Below are positions 49,270-61,503 of a DNA stretch of 64,000 nt, in pieces. How positions within the stretch are numbered: position 1 is the stretch's first letter; each line of letters starts with the position of its first letter. The stretch comes from Tillus elongatus (taxonomy: Eukaryota; Arthropoda; Insecta; Coleoptera; Cleridae): the NCBI GenBank assembly GCA_964006375.1, contig OZ023269.1, positions 66,667,029 to 66,731,028 on the forward strand, in the 5' to 3' direction. The notes beneath the pieces are model-generated. The model ran no database searches. It saw only the letters and a list, made by a program, of their open reading frames with translations, and had not been told where the DNA came from. The position numbers were made by a program, and so were the translations under genes.

Positions 49270-49760
49270 CGATGCTAAATATAACCGAAAAAATGGCTCA
49301 AAATGGGTTTCCCTTCCCTTCGAAGTGTTTGTTTTTATTTTAAGTTCCAACCTTAAATGGGTACAAAAAAGTCAATGAAGCAATTTCCGTTACAAATTGC
49401 TGATGATAAATACAACTATGTATGTGCTCATAGCAGGCAGTATCCGATATATTTTGGAAAGTTGCAATGTTTCGAGGTAATGAAGCAATTCCTACTGACA
49501 ACTGTCGATGATAAAGATAACCAAAAAAATGGCTCAAAATAGGTTTCCCTTCGAAGTGATTGTTGTTATGTTAGGTTCCAACCTTAAATGAGTAATAAAA
49601 AACGGCAGTGAAGCAATTTCCGTTGCGAGTTGCTGATGATAAGTACAACTATATATGCTCATAGCAGACAGTATCATATATATTTTGCAATGTTTCATGG
49701 TAATGAAGCAATTTCTACTGACAACTGTCTATGATAAAATAATTATATTCATATATTTTG
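49270..49760. repeat. Tandem duplication, about 230-bp unit, 2.1 copies
   Basis: AAATGGCTCAAAATGGG (49290) and AAATGGCTCAAAATAGG (49526), GAAGCAATTTCCGTTAC and GAAGCAATTTCCGTTGC, and TACTGACAACTGTC at the end of each unit are repeated in the same order about 236 bases apart. Confidence 0.75.
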
Positions 49761-49800
49761 GGGTTTTCATCCCCGACAGTTATCATATATTCTACAGGTA

Positions 49801-50135
49801 CAGCAAGTCCCCGCTTAACGTCCTAGTTGTTAGGGATCTACCAACGGCAACGTTAAGTCAAACGACGTAAAACTAATTATTGGGAATGAATATAATGTAC
49901 AAACACATGTACATATTTGTCACTGCAAAATTATAAAAAAAACAGTATTCATTTACGTATGTATTATGTACATGCTTACACATTATATGATGTACTCCAT
50001 TTTTACGTACTATTTTATACTTCTTTTAGAATAACAACATTATACTGAATCAGTTTCATCGTTAAACAATATATTTGCTTACAATACACTGCGACCCAAT
50101 AATGAAACACGGCGACGTTATGAGATGACTTACTG
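49801..50135. mobile_element. pogo/Tigger-like MITE, 335 bp
   Basis: The left end CAGCAAGTCCCCGCTTAACG and the inverse of the right end CAGTAAGTCATCTCATAACG match at 15 of 20 bases. TA flanks both sides (49799-49800 and 50136-50137). CAG ends and a TA target fit pogo-like elements. No coding sequence. Confidence 0.6.
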
Positions 50136-50647
50136 TACGAGGTAGGACATCTAAAAGTTGAACATTACGTTGATAGTTGATATAAAGTAGACTTTCGCAT
50201 ATCATAACAGTAATGTGTAGAGCAAGCAACATCGTACCTAATAGGTAGATGCTGTAAAGTCGACTTTCTCATATGATCGTAAAATGAACATGGCTGACTT
50301 CCTGTCTTGTTGACTCACTGCAGTTTACTATTTGCTATGTATTCACATAGAATTTTCCAAGATGTAGGAGGCAGGTGCTTATAAATGTATTACCTCTATA
50401 AGCCAATTTTTTTTGAGAATTATTATTTTTGTTCTCCACCAATTCTGCTACATAAAAGGTTTGCCGCTGTTAACAAGGGCTAAGGCTAAAACCTGCTACC
50501 ATATCAGAACTCTGCAACACAGCTTTATAGCCATCCATTCAAATATAACCTTGAACTAAAAGGAACCCGGCTGTCCGGATGTGCTCTCTAATAATAACAA
50601 TTTTCTGACGCACCTTTAGAATTAAAATGAGATCGACAATATTTGCT
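50136..50647. other. Unassigned sequence
   Basis: Nothing recognised. Confidence 0.3.
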
Positions 50648-50719
50648 GAAACCTGGGAATCGAACTCAGTACTCTTGGGTCCAGAGGCACACGTTCTTTC
50701 CACTGGACCACCGAGGCTC
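50648..50719 (-). mobile_element. SINE head, minus orientation
   Basis: Inverse of the A-box/B-box head (CCTGGGAATCGAACTCAGTA and CCACTGGACCACCGAGGC). The body is absent. It is part of the inverted repeat arm 50650-50922. Confidence 0.65.
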
Positions 50720-50922
50720 AAAATTCACTGTTTACATTTACGTTTTCATACTCATTTCCGTAATATATGTCATATATCGATGTATGTCGATGACGTCATA
50801 TTATCATTTATTTACGTTATGAAAACATTTGTTTACCCCTTGATTTCCTTCTTTATTTAAAGTGACACTTGGTAATATTCATGTGGCAACAGTGCACATC
50901 GTCGCCCGTTCATTCTGCGTTC

Positions 50923-53090
50923 CGAATCTACCCGATTCTTTGTTTACTTCTGAGGTGTCTCAATACAAGATTAACATTATTTATTACAGGTTTTATTAAA
51001 AGCCCTTTATTTATACTGTGGTTTTTAAATTTCAGTCAATTTATCCACTTGTATTTACAATAATACGTGCAATTACAATAACATTTTCGGTATAAAGATA
51101 AAGTAACCACTGTAACAAGCCAAACTGTATGACAAAAGTTAAATCTATATTAGATAGAGATTATTGAAAGTTTGATTTGAACCATCTAATTGAAATGCCA
51201 TGTAACAAACATAATTTCTCTAGCATACTCAGGAAATATCATTGCAAATTTTCAGAAATAGCTCAAAAATTACTTGTAAGTGATAAGAAGTGTTAAGTTT
51301 AGTAATTTCTGATACTGATAGCCGTTTCATTGCTTGGCAGCACTTTATTTTCAGATACTTGTGTCTGTCAGTGCTAAAAAATATGTATGTAAATTTGTAG
51401 ATTATTCCCCAATCATCTTTCTGAATATGTAGGTAACCTGTATTTTTTTCTGATATATATATTTAGAAACACCCAGCATGTATGCATAAAACGACATAAT
51501 AAATGTTGTGATTACAACTCCCAAGAAATTAACCGTACACGGCCCAAATAAGGGTGCTGGGCGGAGAAGAAACTCGAAAAGAGATTTAAGTGCAAATGCG
51601 AAAAAAATGCTTTTTTTCACATTTTGCAGTTATACATTGAATTATGTTTACCCCATACAACCCCACGAGTCCCGTATTTAACTTTTTTTGGGGTTGAAAC
51701 CACAAGATTTCTCTCGCGGTTTATGCATATATAGGGGTAATTATATGAGCCTGTTTAAAAAATTTAAAAGAGCGGACGTTTCGCCCTATCGTTTATACAA
51801 AATCTAAACTCACCTCGCGTCACCCCTCACGGTCCCACATAAATAAAGCTCGGTTCGCCCAATTTAAAAGCTAGCTGAAATAAAAACCACACAATAATAC
51901 ATCTCCCTAGAAGTTGAGGTGAGGGGAAAATTTCCGACCAACCGCCTCTACTACCGACCAACCACCTTACACAGAGCATTGGAACATAACCATAAGGTAA
52001 AAATACAACTTGCATGTAAGATGGTAAGCTTTGTGTAAAACTGTCTGTTGGATAATTTGTAAATTCACCAATATTCTATCTTGGTTTTCCGTTGTACTTG
52101 TACATAAAGTGAGATGCAATACTTTCTGGAACTTTTTAGTTATTAGTTTTAGTTTCCATTTCAGCGACAAGTCAAATAAATAGCAAACTATTAAACTTGG
52201 AATTCACAATATAATAATGCAACGCCCGTTTGGAGATTGACTATCGAATTACGTCACACCGCAAAGATTTCAGTTTTCTAGGCAGTTTAAACTTATTGAT
52301 GTAATTTTGTTCCTTTACCCATGTATTATTCTTGTGAAGAAATTTTTGAAACAACAAAAATAAAAAATATATTTTCATTCTTTATCCATTTATACCATTT
52401 AAAAAACATATGTACCTACACGCTGTTCATTGCATGAGCCATCAGGAATATGTCACGAATATCTACGATAAACTACATATTCAATTCACTTAACCTAGAT
52501 TAACTTTTGAAATATGAGTTTCAAGTTCAAAAAATGCAGAATAAAAAATATATTGTAGCAATAATATATATTATGCCCCTATGCGGATTTTGAGTTACTG
52601 CTTAGCACGTAATTTGTCTTAATACTCTTATTTCTTCAAAAATGTATTGACAACATGGTAAGAAATACCTAAGCCAGCCCAAGGTTCATAGATATAATGC
52701 ACTGTCTATGTTCTAGTTAGTCAATGCTAGAAAGAAGCAGATACACTTGACAAACATTAACATTCTAATGTTAGTCGATGCTAAATCTAAATTAAGACCT
52801 TCGTGTGGCACACTCCCGATTAAATCAGAGAACGTAAATGAAATTGAATCTTTTTTTTAGTATTGTCAGATACAGAAGTTAAGAAATAAAAAAAGGTGAA
52901 AGTATTTTAACAGAATAAACAAACCATTAATTATGAAAACTGATCAACATGAGAAGATAATAGTTTACGAGATTTAAAAATTTTGTTGAAGGGATTGAGT
53001 TTCTGAATAGGTACAGGTCAATTTTATAAATTTTTGTTTCAACAACTTACAATTTTGGTATTCTGACACTTCAGGAAAACGATCACGCAA
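50923..53090. other. Long unassigned AT-rich stretch
   Basis: About 2.2 kb with only short frames and no recognisable domain, repeat or RNA gene. Confidence 0.3.
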
Positions 53091-53249
53091 CAGGTGTCGA
53101 AACTGACCATTACGTGTCCCATTGAACAGTTTGGACACTTGCCGTGCTTGAAGAATGCTACACATGACAAAGTTAGTTCGGACACCGTGCTCAAACTGTT
53201 CAAATGTGCTCAAACTGTGCGATACAAAATGTGTTCAAAGTGTACGATA

Positions 53250-54168
<919 letters not shown>

Positions 54169-54171
54169 AAA

Positions 54172-54453
54172 ACTTAACGCTGCAACCCAACCTCCCCAAC
54201 AGCATACAAAGCTTAGCTATCTCACACCTCAATTATAAGTATTGGCAAAAGAAGAATTCACCCCCTTTATGTGAAGCTTTATTAGAGATCCATAGCCGGC
54301 AGTTGTACCCTACACAGCCCATCCAATCAGTATTCAGAGAGAATATTGAAATACTGAGTTCCATTCCTAAAGTTATCATACCAAAATATGGAGACACCTT
54401 TGAAACCAATCGTAGCGTTTTCAACGAGCTATCAGAGGAATATGAGGACTATT

Positions 54454-54536
<83 letters not shown>

Positions 54537-55400
54537 GGTTCCAAACAAGATAACTATGTAGGATGCGCAGCATTCCATCAACAACAGCATAGATTTAATC
54601 TTATTAAATTATTACCTATTACTACAATATATACGGCAGAATTGGTTGCCATCCAGGAAGCATTACAACAGATCAAGCAGTCAAGTTAAAATAAATTTCT
54701 CATATTGACAGATTCCTTATCAGCCTTAAAGGCGATCTTGCTACCAATTAAATCTATATTTAAAAACAATTTAGTCCTTAACATAATCTCGTTACACTAC
54801 GAAATCTGGACGCAGCATAAAACTGTACGTTTAGTGTGGGTAAAAGGACATTGCAAAATTTCAGGAAACGAACTAGCTGACTCCGCAGCACGGAACGCAA
54901 CTACAGATGGAGTAGATTTTCAAATAATGATGTCGGATGACTTGGTAAATGAAGCAAGATTATATCAAAAAGAATGTACGAATCTTACTGGTATAAAATT
55001 AAATCAAATGCTACCAATCACTTTAACAGTATATATCCTTTCGCGACACAGTTACCACTGCATAAACAGACAGTCCTACCCCGACACATATCAACTCCCC
55101 TAAACCGTTTGATATTTGTGCACGGCATTTTTACGAAACATGTTTAAATTGGGATTGAAAAACAGCCCCGACTGCGATTGCGACGAGGTAAGTACCAGGG
55201 ACTTGGAACATTTAATATTCTCTTGTAGATTCCACAATCAAAAGAGAGGAGCTATTTAGGAATATGCTCACCGAAAATATTTGTTTGCCATTAAATGCGG
55301 CCTCCCTTTTATCTTAGAAATAGAAATAGAAGAATATTGTCTGCAATAATCAAATTTATTAAAAATGCAAAACTGTCTAACTACCTGTAAATTTATTCTC
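54172..55400 (+). pseudogene. LINE ORF2 C-terminus: RNase H domain and CCHC-like end
   Basis: The frame resumes in phase with NLTLQPNLPNSIQ and YWQKKNSPPLCEALLEIHSR. RNase H catalytic residues are visible: Asp in DGSKQDNYVGC (after the TA tract), Glu in YTAELVAIQEAL, Asp in LTDSLSALKAIL and His/Asp in WVKGHCKISGNELADSAARN. An in-frame TAA at 54687-54689 and frame changes after 55000 break it. A CDCDEVSTRDLEHLIFSC motif near 55165-55230 is the usual C-terminal Cys/His end. RNase H places the LINE near the I clade. Confidence 0.8.
54457..54533. repeat. (TA)n tract inside the RNase H reading frame
   Basis: A 77-bp TA run lying exactly before the conserved Asp-Gly-Ser of the RNase H domain. In this frame it encodes (Ile-Tyr)n and stays open on both sides. 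Confidence 0.9.
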
Positions 55401-55698
55401 TACTTCTAACAAGTTTTTTTAGTAGTAGGTAGAGTAAGTAGATTAAGAAAAATCCTGTCTTTCCATGTTTTAATACCCATGTGTCCCGCGGTCTGTGTGT
55501 GGTGTCTTTAAGTCGTCGTAATAGACCCTATGACGTGAAGAGTGTCCCCGTTGCTATCCTTAGGCAAATAATATTTTATAGTAGGGATAAAAGGGTAATA
55601 TCATATATTTTAAATGCTCATTTTGCAACATGTAATATAATGTTTAATATGTTTTACTTTATATATGCCTGTGTGTATGTATGTATATATGCTTGTAA

Positions 55699-55791
<93 letters not shown>

Positions 55792-55963
55792 TACTTTGTA
55801 TGCAAACATCTCAACCCGGGAGATATCAGCGCTCACTTACATGTGCAACGGTATAAATTGAGTACTAATGTACTACTGTGCCCGAGTTGTTCTAGAATCT
55901 GATGTTACAAAAGGACCGTGGCTTGTTACCAGTCCGAAGCCAAACAAACAAACAAACAAACAA
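55401..55963 (+). other. Probable LINE 3' UTR with (TA)n(TG)n and (CAAA)n tail
   Basis: No coding sequence. (TA)n at 55701-55777 passes into (TG)7, and (CAAA)5-6 at about 55937-55963 may be the LINE's simple-repeat tail. Confidence 0.45.
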
Positions 55964-56021
55964 TGTGAAGTTATCTGAGATTATTCAAAATTGTACGGTA
56001 AAAATGCAATTGATATTTACG

Positions 56022-56347
56022 TAAGAACGTGTGCCTCTGAACCGAAGGGTACTGGGTTCGATCCCAGGGTTCTCTTTTCACTTTTTCAGTACAAACTGTA
56101 ACACTAACATCAACCGAGGTTCTGGCATTGTATTTAAGCAAGTTGAATGTCTGCACATTTCGCCCTTCGGAGGGGGTGTAAAGCCGTCGGTCCCGTGTCC
56201 ATGCGATGTTGAGCACGTTAAAGATTTCTACACTCCTTACAGAAAGGCAGGGGTTCGACAAAATTTCCAGGATAGTGAGGTGAAACTGCTCCATGGCGTC
56301 GGTGATTGGCCATAGTCGCGGAAATAGGCCGACGTTAAAGAAACTAA
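56022..56347 (+). mobile_element. tRNA-derived SINE, slightly 5'-truncated
   Basis: Starts inside the tRNA-like head (AAGAACGTGTGCCTCTGAAC), with the B box GGGTTCGATCCCAGGG, body GTAAAGCCGTCGGTCCCGTG and tail GGCCGACGTTAAAGAAAC. Very similar to 35269-35592 over its whole length. Confidence 0.8.
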
Positions 56348-56429
56348 ACAAGCTAATAAAGAAGATTATTTTAACAAAACTTGTTGCAAATGGTCTAAGA
56401 ACCATAAATGCGAAGTTATATTAAATTAA

Positions 56430-56690
56430 GAAAAAATTAGTATAATTTCGTGTTTAAACTGGAAATTATACTAATTTCGTGTTCAAACTCGAAATTAATA
56501 TGATTTCATGTTTAAAGTGGAAATTAAGCATTATTTCGTGTTTAAACTCGAAATTAGTATAATTTCGAGTTTAAACTGTAAATTATAGCTAATTTCATGT
56601 TTAAACTCGAAATTAGTATAATTTCATGTTTAAAGTCGAAATTATAAATATTTTCATCTAGTGGCCGTTCTGCGCCTTCGTACCTACTGG
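56430..56690 (+). repeat. Array of palindromic AATTTCGTGTTTAAAC units, copy 2
   Basis: About nine units of 26-28 bp, ending in TTTTCATCTAGTGGCCGTTC. It is the reverse-oriented relative of 26921-27150, in the same unit order. Confidence 0.75.
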
Positions 56691-56734
56691 CATGTAAACC
56701 TATAATTCTTGGCGTCAGAATCGCCCGTCGTTTA

Positions 56735-56839
56735 CCACTGGGTCACCAAGGCTGCGCTATCTCTATTAGAAGTACAATCTTGGGAGGTGACGTAAAGCTG
56801 TCGATCCCTTATACCATGCGATGTTAGGTACGTAATTGC
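56735..56839 (+). mobile_element. Rearranged SINE, left part, split by a gypsy fragment
   Basis: An inverted head piece (ACCACTGGGTCACCAAGGCT) is followed by body sequence in plus orientation (GTAAAGCTGTCGATCCC, CCATGCGATGTTAGGTACG). The SINE continues at 60340-60475 (TACAAAGTGAAGGGGTTCGG, GTCGGTGATTGGTCAGTC). Confidence 0.65.
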
Positions 56840-56840
56840 T

Positions 56841-59800
56841 GTAGTTCGTAGTAAGTTCAGTTAATTCAGAAAAGCGCTTGAGAGATTCATCAGGTAAAAA
56901 TGAAGCCATGTGGACAACACAGGTATCTATAAATAAAAGTTATGTCATATTCAAACTAGATACAGGGGCTGAAGTTAGTGTCTTGCCACTAAACACTTTA
57001 AAGAAAATTGCACCAGAAGCCCAAATCCGTAAATCAAACATTTCGTTAATACCTTATGGTGATTGTTTTAAAATCAAATGCTTAGGTGTAGTTAACCTAA
57101 ATTGTTCTGTTAGGAATACTACACAAAATATGTCGTTTGTTGTAGTTGATGAAAAAAATCAAATGCCATTGTTAGGTTTGAAAGAATGCTTACGTTTAAA
57201 CTTGATTAAAAGAATAGATTCAGTACAAAAAGATAACTTTAAGAGTCTTGATGATGTAGTGAAACTGTACTCACAAGTTTTTGAAGGACTAGGGAAGTTT
57301 CCAACTCAACACCACATAACTTTAAAAGAAAATGCAAAGCCACACATCAGTGTCATTAGGCGTGTACCACTAGTGTTACATGAAAGATTAAAAACAAAGT
57401 TATGTGATCTTGAGGAAAAAGAAATAATTATAAAAGTAGATAAACCTACGGATTGGGTTCACCCGTTGGTTATTGTTGAAAAAAGCAATAGAGACCTGCG
57501 GCTGTGCCTAGATCCAAAAGAATTGAATGATGTGATCCAGCGTGAGCATTTTTTGATTCCATCTGCAGATGAAATATCAGCAAAACTTAGCAATAAAAAG
57601 TATTTTACAGTGCTAGATATGAAAGACGGCTACTGGCAGATAGAATTGGATAATGCAAGTTCAGACTTGATGACATTTGGTACTCCATTTGGGAGATACC
57701 AGTTTACAAGATTGGCCTTTGGGATATGTTCAGCACCAGAGGTGTTTCAGAAAAAGAATTTTGAAATTTTTGGTGACCTTGAAGGTGTAGGTCTTTACTT
57801 TGATGATTTAATTGTAACAGGGTCCTCTGAGGCTGAACATGATCGAAACCTTAAAATAGTATTAGATAGAGCTTTAAAGTATAATTTAAAATTCAATAAG
57901 AGCAAGACACAATTTAAACAAAGTAGTGTTAAATTTATGGGTCAGATATTTTCTAAAGATGGTGTCAAAACAGACACAAATTATGTCAAAGCTATTGTAA
58001 ACATGCCTACACCACAGTGTAAACAAGATGTCCTAAGATTTTTGGGAATGGTTAAATTTGTTGGCAAGTTCATTTCAAATCTCTCAAAAGTATCTGCCCC
58101 ACTGAGAAATTTGACAAGATTGGATGTTGACTGGCAGTGGACTGAAGACATCCAAACATCATTTAATCATTTAAAACACTTGTTGACACATTCGCCAGTA
58201 TTAGCATTTTTTGATCCAGAAAAAACTATTGAAATAGAGACAGACTCTTCTAAGGACGGCTTGGGAGCTTGTTTGCTACAAGACAGCAAACCTATAGCAT
58301 TTGCATCACGAAGTCTGACAAAAACAGAACAACAATACGCTCAAATTGAGAAAGAAACCTTAGCTATTTTATTTGCAGTAAAGAAATTTCATTACTTTAT
58401 CTATGGTTTCCCTGTAAAAGTACATAGTGATCACAAACCGCTAGAATCCATTTTCAAAAAGAGTCTACAGAGTATTTCACCTCGAATTTTAAGAATGAGG
58501 TTAAAATTGTTAAATTACAACTTGACAGTATCTTATAAACCCGGTAAATATATGTATATATCAGATACTCTTTCCAGAGCTTATTTAAAAACAGATCAGA
58601 CTAAGTCTGATGCAGACATTGAATTTGCTGTCCATTCCATTGTCAACTCCTTGCCTATGTCAGAAGATAGAAAAAACCAATTTAGACAAGAAACTAACAG
58701 AGATCCACAGCTGAAAATAGTTTCAAACTTCATTGTCAATGGTTGGCCAACACAAAAGTTTAAAATTCCTGAGACAGTTAAGATTTATGAGAAACTTAAA
58801 GAAAATTTGTTTATTTGTGATGACCTAATATTTTTAGAAAGTAAACTAGTAGTTCCTCAAACACTTAGGAAAGATATGTTAATATTATTACACGAAGGAC
58901 ATTTAGGCATAGAAAAAACAAAAGCCCGAGCTCGCAAAATATTTTATTGGCCAGGATTGGCGATGGATGTTGAATCGTTTATAAAATCATGCAAGACGTG
59001 TGAAAAATATGCAAGGCAAAATCCAAAAGAAATGTTGCTGTCATATCCTGTGCCTAAAAGACCTTGGGAACGGGTAGCATCAGATATTTTTACGTACGGA
59101 GGCCAGAGTTATGTTGTTTTGTTCGATGCTTATTCAAACTGGCTTGAATTATTGCCCATTAGAGACAAAAGTGCTAATGCTGTAATTTCTCAAATTAAGG
59201 CTGTATTTGCTAGATTTGGATCACCTGATGTCCTTGTAACAGATAATGTTCCATATAATAGCGAGAAATTCAAAACGTTTAGTAAGAACTGGAATTTTAC
59301 TCTTATTTTTAGAAGTCCAAATTATCCGCGATCAAATGGCCTAGCTGAAAAAGCTGTGTCAATTTCGAAAAATTTACTAAGGAAAACATTCGATGGAAGT
59401 AAGACTATAGATATTGAGTCCGCTCTATTAAATTACAGAAATTCACCCTTAAAAAACATGGGATACTCACCATCTCAGCTTTTAAACAGTAGGATCTGTA
59501 AGAGTAAGGTTCCAATTTCAGCAGATTTATTACAACCCAGTTTGTGCCAGAATGTCAGTGAAAAAATACAAAACAAACGAGATTTAAATGAAAAATATTA
59601 TAATAAAAATTCTAAAATCCTTAAAAAATTGGAAAAAGATAGTAATGTGACAGTTTTTGATCATGTGAACAAGACATGGAAATCTGCTAAAGTAGTTGAC
59701 ATTCATGACACCCCGAGGTCATACATATTAAGTGATAAGTATGGTCAAACTATGAGAAGGAATAGGCATGACATTAGAGAGTCAGAGAACACATGTGAAA

Positions 59801-60042
59801 TAACACATGAGATAGACATGGAACAGCATCGGGATAGCTCAGTCATGCGGCACATACCTTCTAATAGCGACTCAATGCCTCTTCTAACCCCAACATATGA
59901 TAAAGGCAATCAAGAATCCAGTGACGTTCCACAATGTGAATTGACCAATGTCAGACCAACCAGTCTAACCCAAAGTAAGTGCAATACCAGTACCACTCGT
60001 TCTGGTAGAATCATTAAAAAACCTGTTAAACTAGACTTGTAG
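56841..60042 (+). CDS. Gypsy-type Pol polyprotein, open reading frame, 5'-truncated element
   Basis: The open frame of 1,054 codons from 56878 (first codon TTG; coding-looking sequence extends in frame to about 56850) ends at a TAG at 60040-60042. Domains in order: retropepsin FKLDTGAEVSVLP (residues about 26-38), reverse transcriptase LRLCLDPKELN, LDMKDGYWQIELD and YFDDLIV (about 307), RNase H IETDSSKDGLGACLLQ (about 453), integrase zinc finger HEGHLGIEKTKAR...CKTCEKY (about 671-705), core Asp in ASDIF (about 735), VTDNVPYNSEKF (about 787) and Glu in NGLAEKAVSI (about 822). Gag and the 5' LTR are missing, so it cannot move alone, yet no stop is seen in pol. Confidence 0.9.
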
Positions 60043-60089
60043 TAAAGTTTGTTATTTAATAACTAGACTAAGAAAAAGAAAAGTGTATC

Positions 60090-60102
60090 TTAAAAAAGGG
60101 GA
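60090..60102 (+). promoter_or_regulatory. Polypurine tract of the gypsy element
   Basis: AAAAAAGGGGA directly before the 3' LTR start at 60103. Confidence 0.6.
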
Positions 60103-60339
60103 TGTATAATATGGGCATAATCATAGGCAACCCAATATACTGAAATATGTATATGGTGTTATCTAACCACATATACTGGCGGTATAAGAGATGCGCATGG
60201 TTATGCCTGCAGTCATCTGGTAGATAAACAACATGTAAACACGTTCTTGTACGTTAAATACAATTATAATAATAAAGTAGTATTATAAGTGTAAATGCTA
60301 GTGTATCATTTAATAGAGATACGATGCAAGTATCAAACA
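60103..60339 (+). repeat. 3' LTR of the gypsy element, about 237 bp
   Basis: Starts TGTATAATATGGGCATAATC after the polypurine tract and ends GTATCAAACA, giving TG...CA ends. ATTGCT follows at 60339-60345 and also lies before the left edge of the fragment (56835-56840). The 5' LTR is absent. Confidence 0.65.
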
Positions 60340-60480
60340 ATTGCTATCACTAGGCTTTTTACAAAGTGAAGGGGTTCGGTAAAATTTACAATATGGTTAG
60401 GTGAAGAAATTGCTCCCTGTTGGCGTCGGTGATTGGTCAGTCACGAAAATAGACCGACCTGAAGAAACAAAATACAGTAC
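60340..60480 (+). mobile_element. SINE tail, right part of the split SINE
   Basis: Continues the body from 56839: GGGGTTCGGTAAAATTTAC, GCTCCCTGTTGGCGTCGG, TGATTGGTCAGTCACG and the AAGAAACAAAA end. Confidence 0.7.
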
Positions 60481-60615
60481 CACAAAACACATTTTCAAAA
60501 TTACTGAAAATTTAAGTATCTTCATTTCTTGATACGGGGGAGACTCAAATATGTGAAAATTATCAGAGGAAATTTTTTTTAATTTTTTTAGTCCCCTCAT
60601 ATATAAAAAAAATCT

Positions 60616-61503
60616 CTGGACGCAGCAAGTGCGTTATGGTAGCGAATTTTATTTAAAATATTTTTAATTGCAAATGTCTTTATTTGATGAAAGCAGGCTT
60701 CAAACTTTGTTGCCTATATAGTAGAAACAATGTACCATATTTCATTGGAATAAATTTATTGTTTGAAAATATATAAACATTTTTCAAAAGTCTAAATGCA
60801 GCAAATGTGTTATGGAAATGAATTTCCATAAAAATGTTTTTAATAGCAAATGCGAGCAGGCATCAATCTGATTACCGGTATAGCCTATGTGGTAGAAACA
60901 ATGTACTATATTTTATCAAAATTACTTATGGTTTGAAAATATACAAAAAAATCCGAAAATAAACTTAAATGTTGGTTTCCTAACCAACAAAGCTTACGTT
61001 AATAGCAAATTGAGTTATTGAAATTTGAAGGATTTAATGAAAATTCGGTAAATTTGCAGTTTAGCTCCCGAACGCTTTTCAACAAATTGTTTTCAGAAAC
61101 ATTACTAGGACCCCACCTGGATGCACAAACCACAAGAAAAATTTCTTGTTCAAACCCCCAAGGAAGTTATGGGACTGGGAGTGGATAGGGGTGGTGTGCG
61201 GGGTAGTCAGGGTTTAAGGGGGATATGGCTTCAAGCTGTGAAAAAGACAACTTTCAAGCCCGCTTTATTCGAATTTTCTGCTCATATTTCTTTTTTACTA
61301 CCTACCCCGCTCAGCACCCCTACTCACTCCTGGTCCCGTAACTTCCTTGGGGGGTGTGAACAAGAAATTTTTATTGAGGTTTGTGGATCCATGGGGGCAG
61401 GGGGATGGGGGAGGTTTCTGAAAACAGTTTTTTGAACAACGTTCGGGAGCTAAACTGCAAATTTACCGAAAATTCGCTACCAAAACGCACTTACTGCGTC
61501 CAG
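60616..61503. mobile_element. Foldback (palindromic) element, about 890 bp
   Basis: The left end CTGGACGCAGCAAGTGCG with TATGGTAGCGAATTTT is the inverse of the right end at 61462-61503 (AAAATTCGCTACCAAAACGC, ACTTACTGCGTCCAG). A second inner inverted pair spans about 61040-61255 and 61300-61480 (left CAGTTTAGCTCCCGAACG, right CGTTCGGGAGCTAAACTG; left CCAAGGAAGTTATGGGAC, right TCCCGTAACTTCCTTGG). 60618-60780 is also duplicated at 60786-60950. No coding sequence. Confidence 0.7.

Larger units (their letters stand above)
48853..50922. repeat. Inverted repeat pair, arms about 270 bp
   Basis: 48853-49120 and 50650-50922 are inverse copies with scattered differences (left GGGCGACGATGTGCATCGTT, right inverse GGGCGACGATGTGCACTGTT). 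Each arm includes the SINE head, so a unit including a SINE insertion was duplicated in inverse orientation, or the same dispersed repeat is present twice. About 1.5 kb lies between the arms. Confidence 0.75.
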
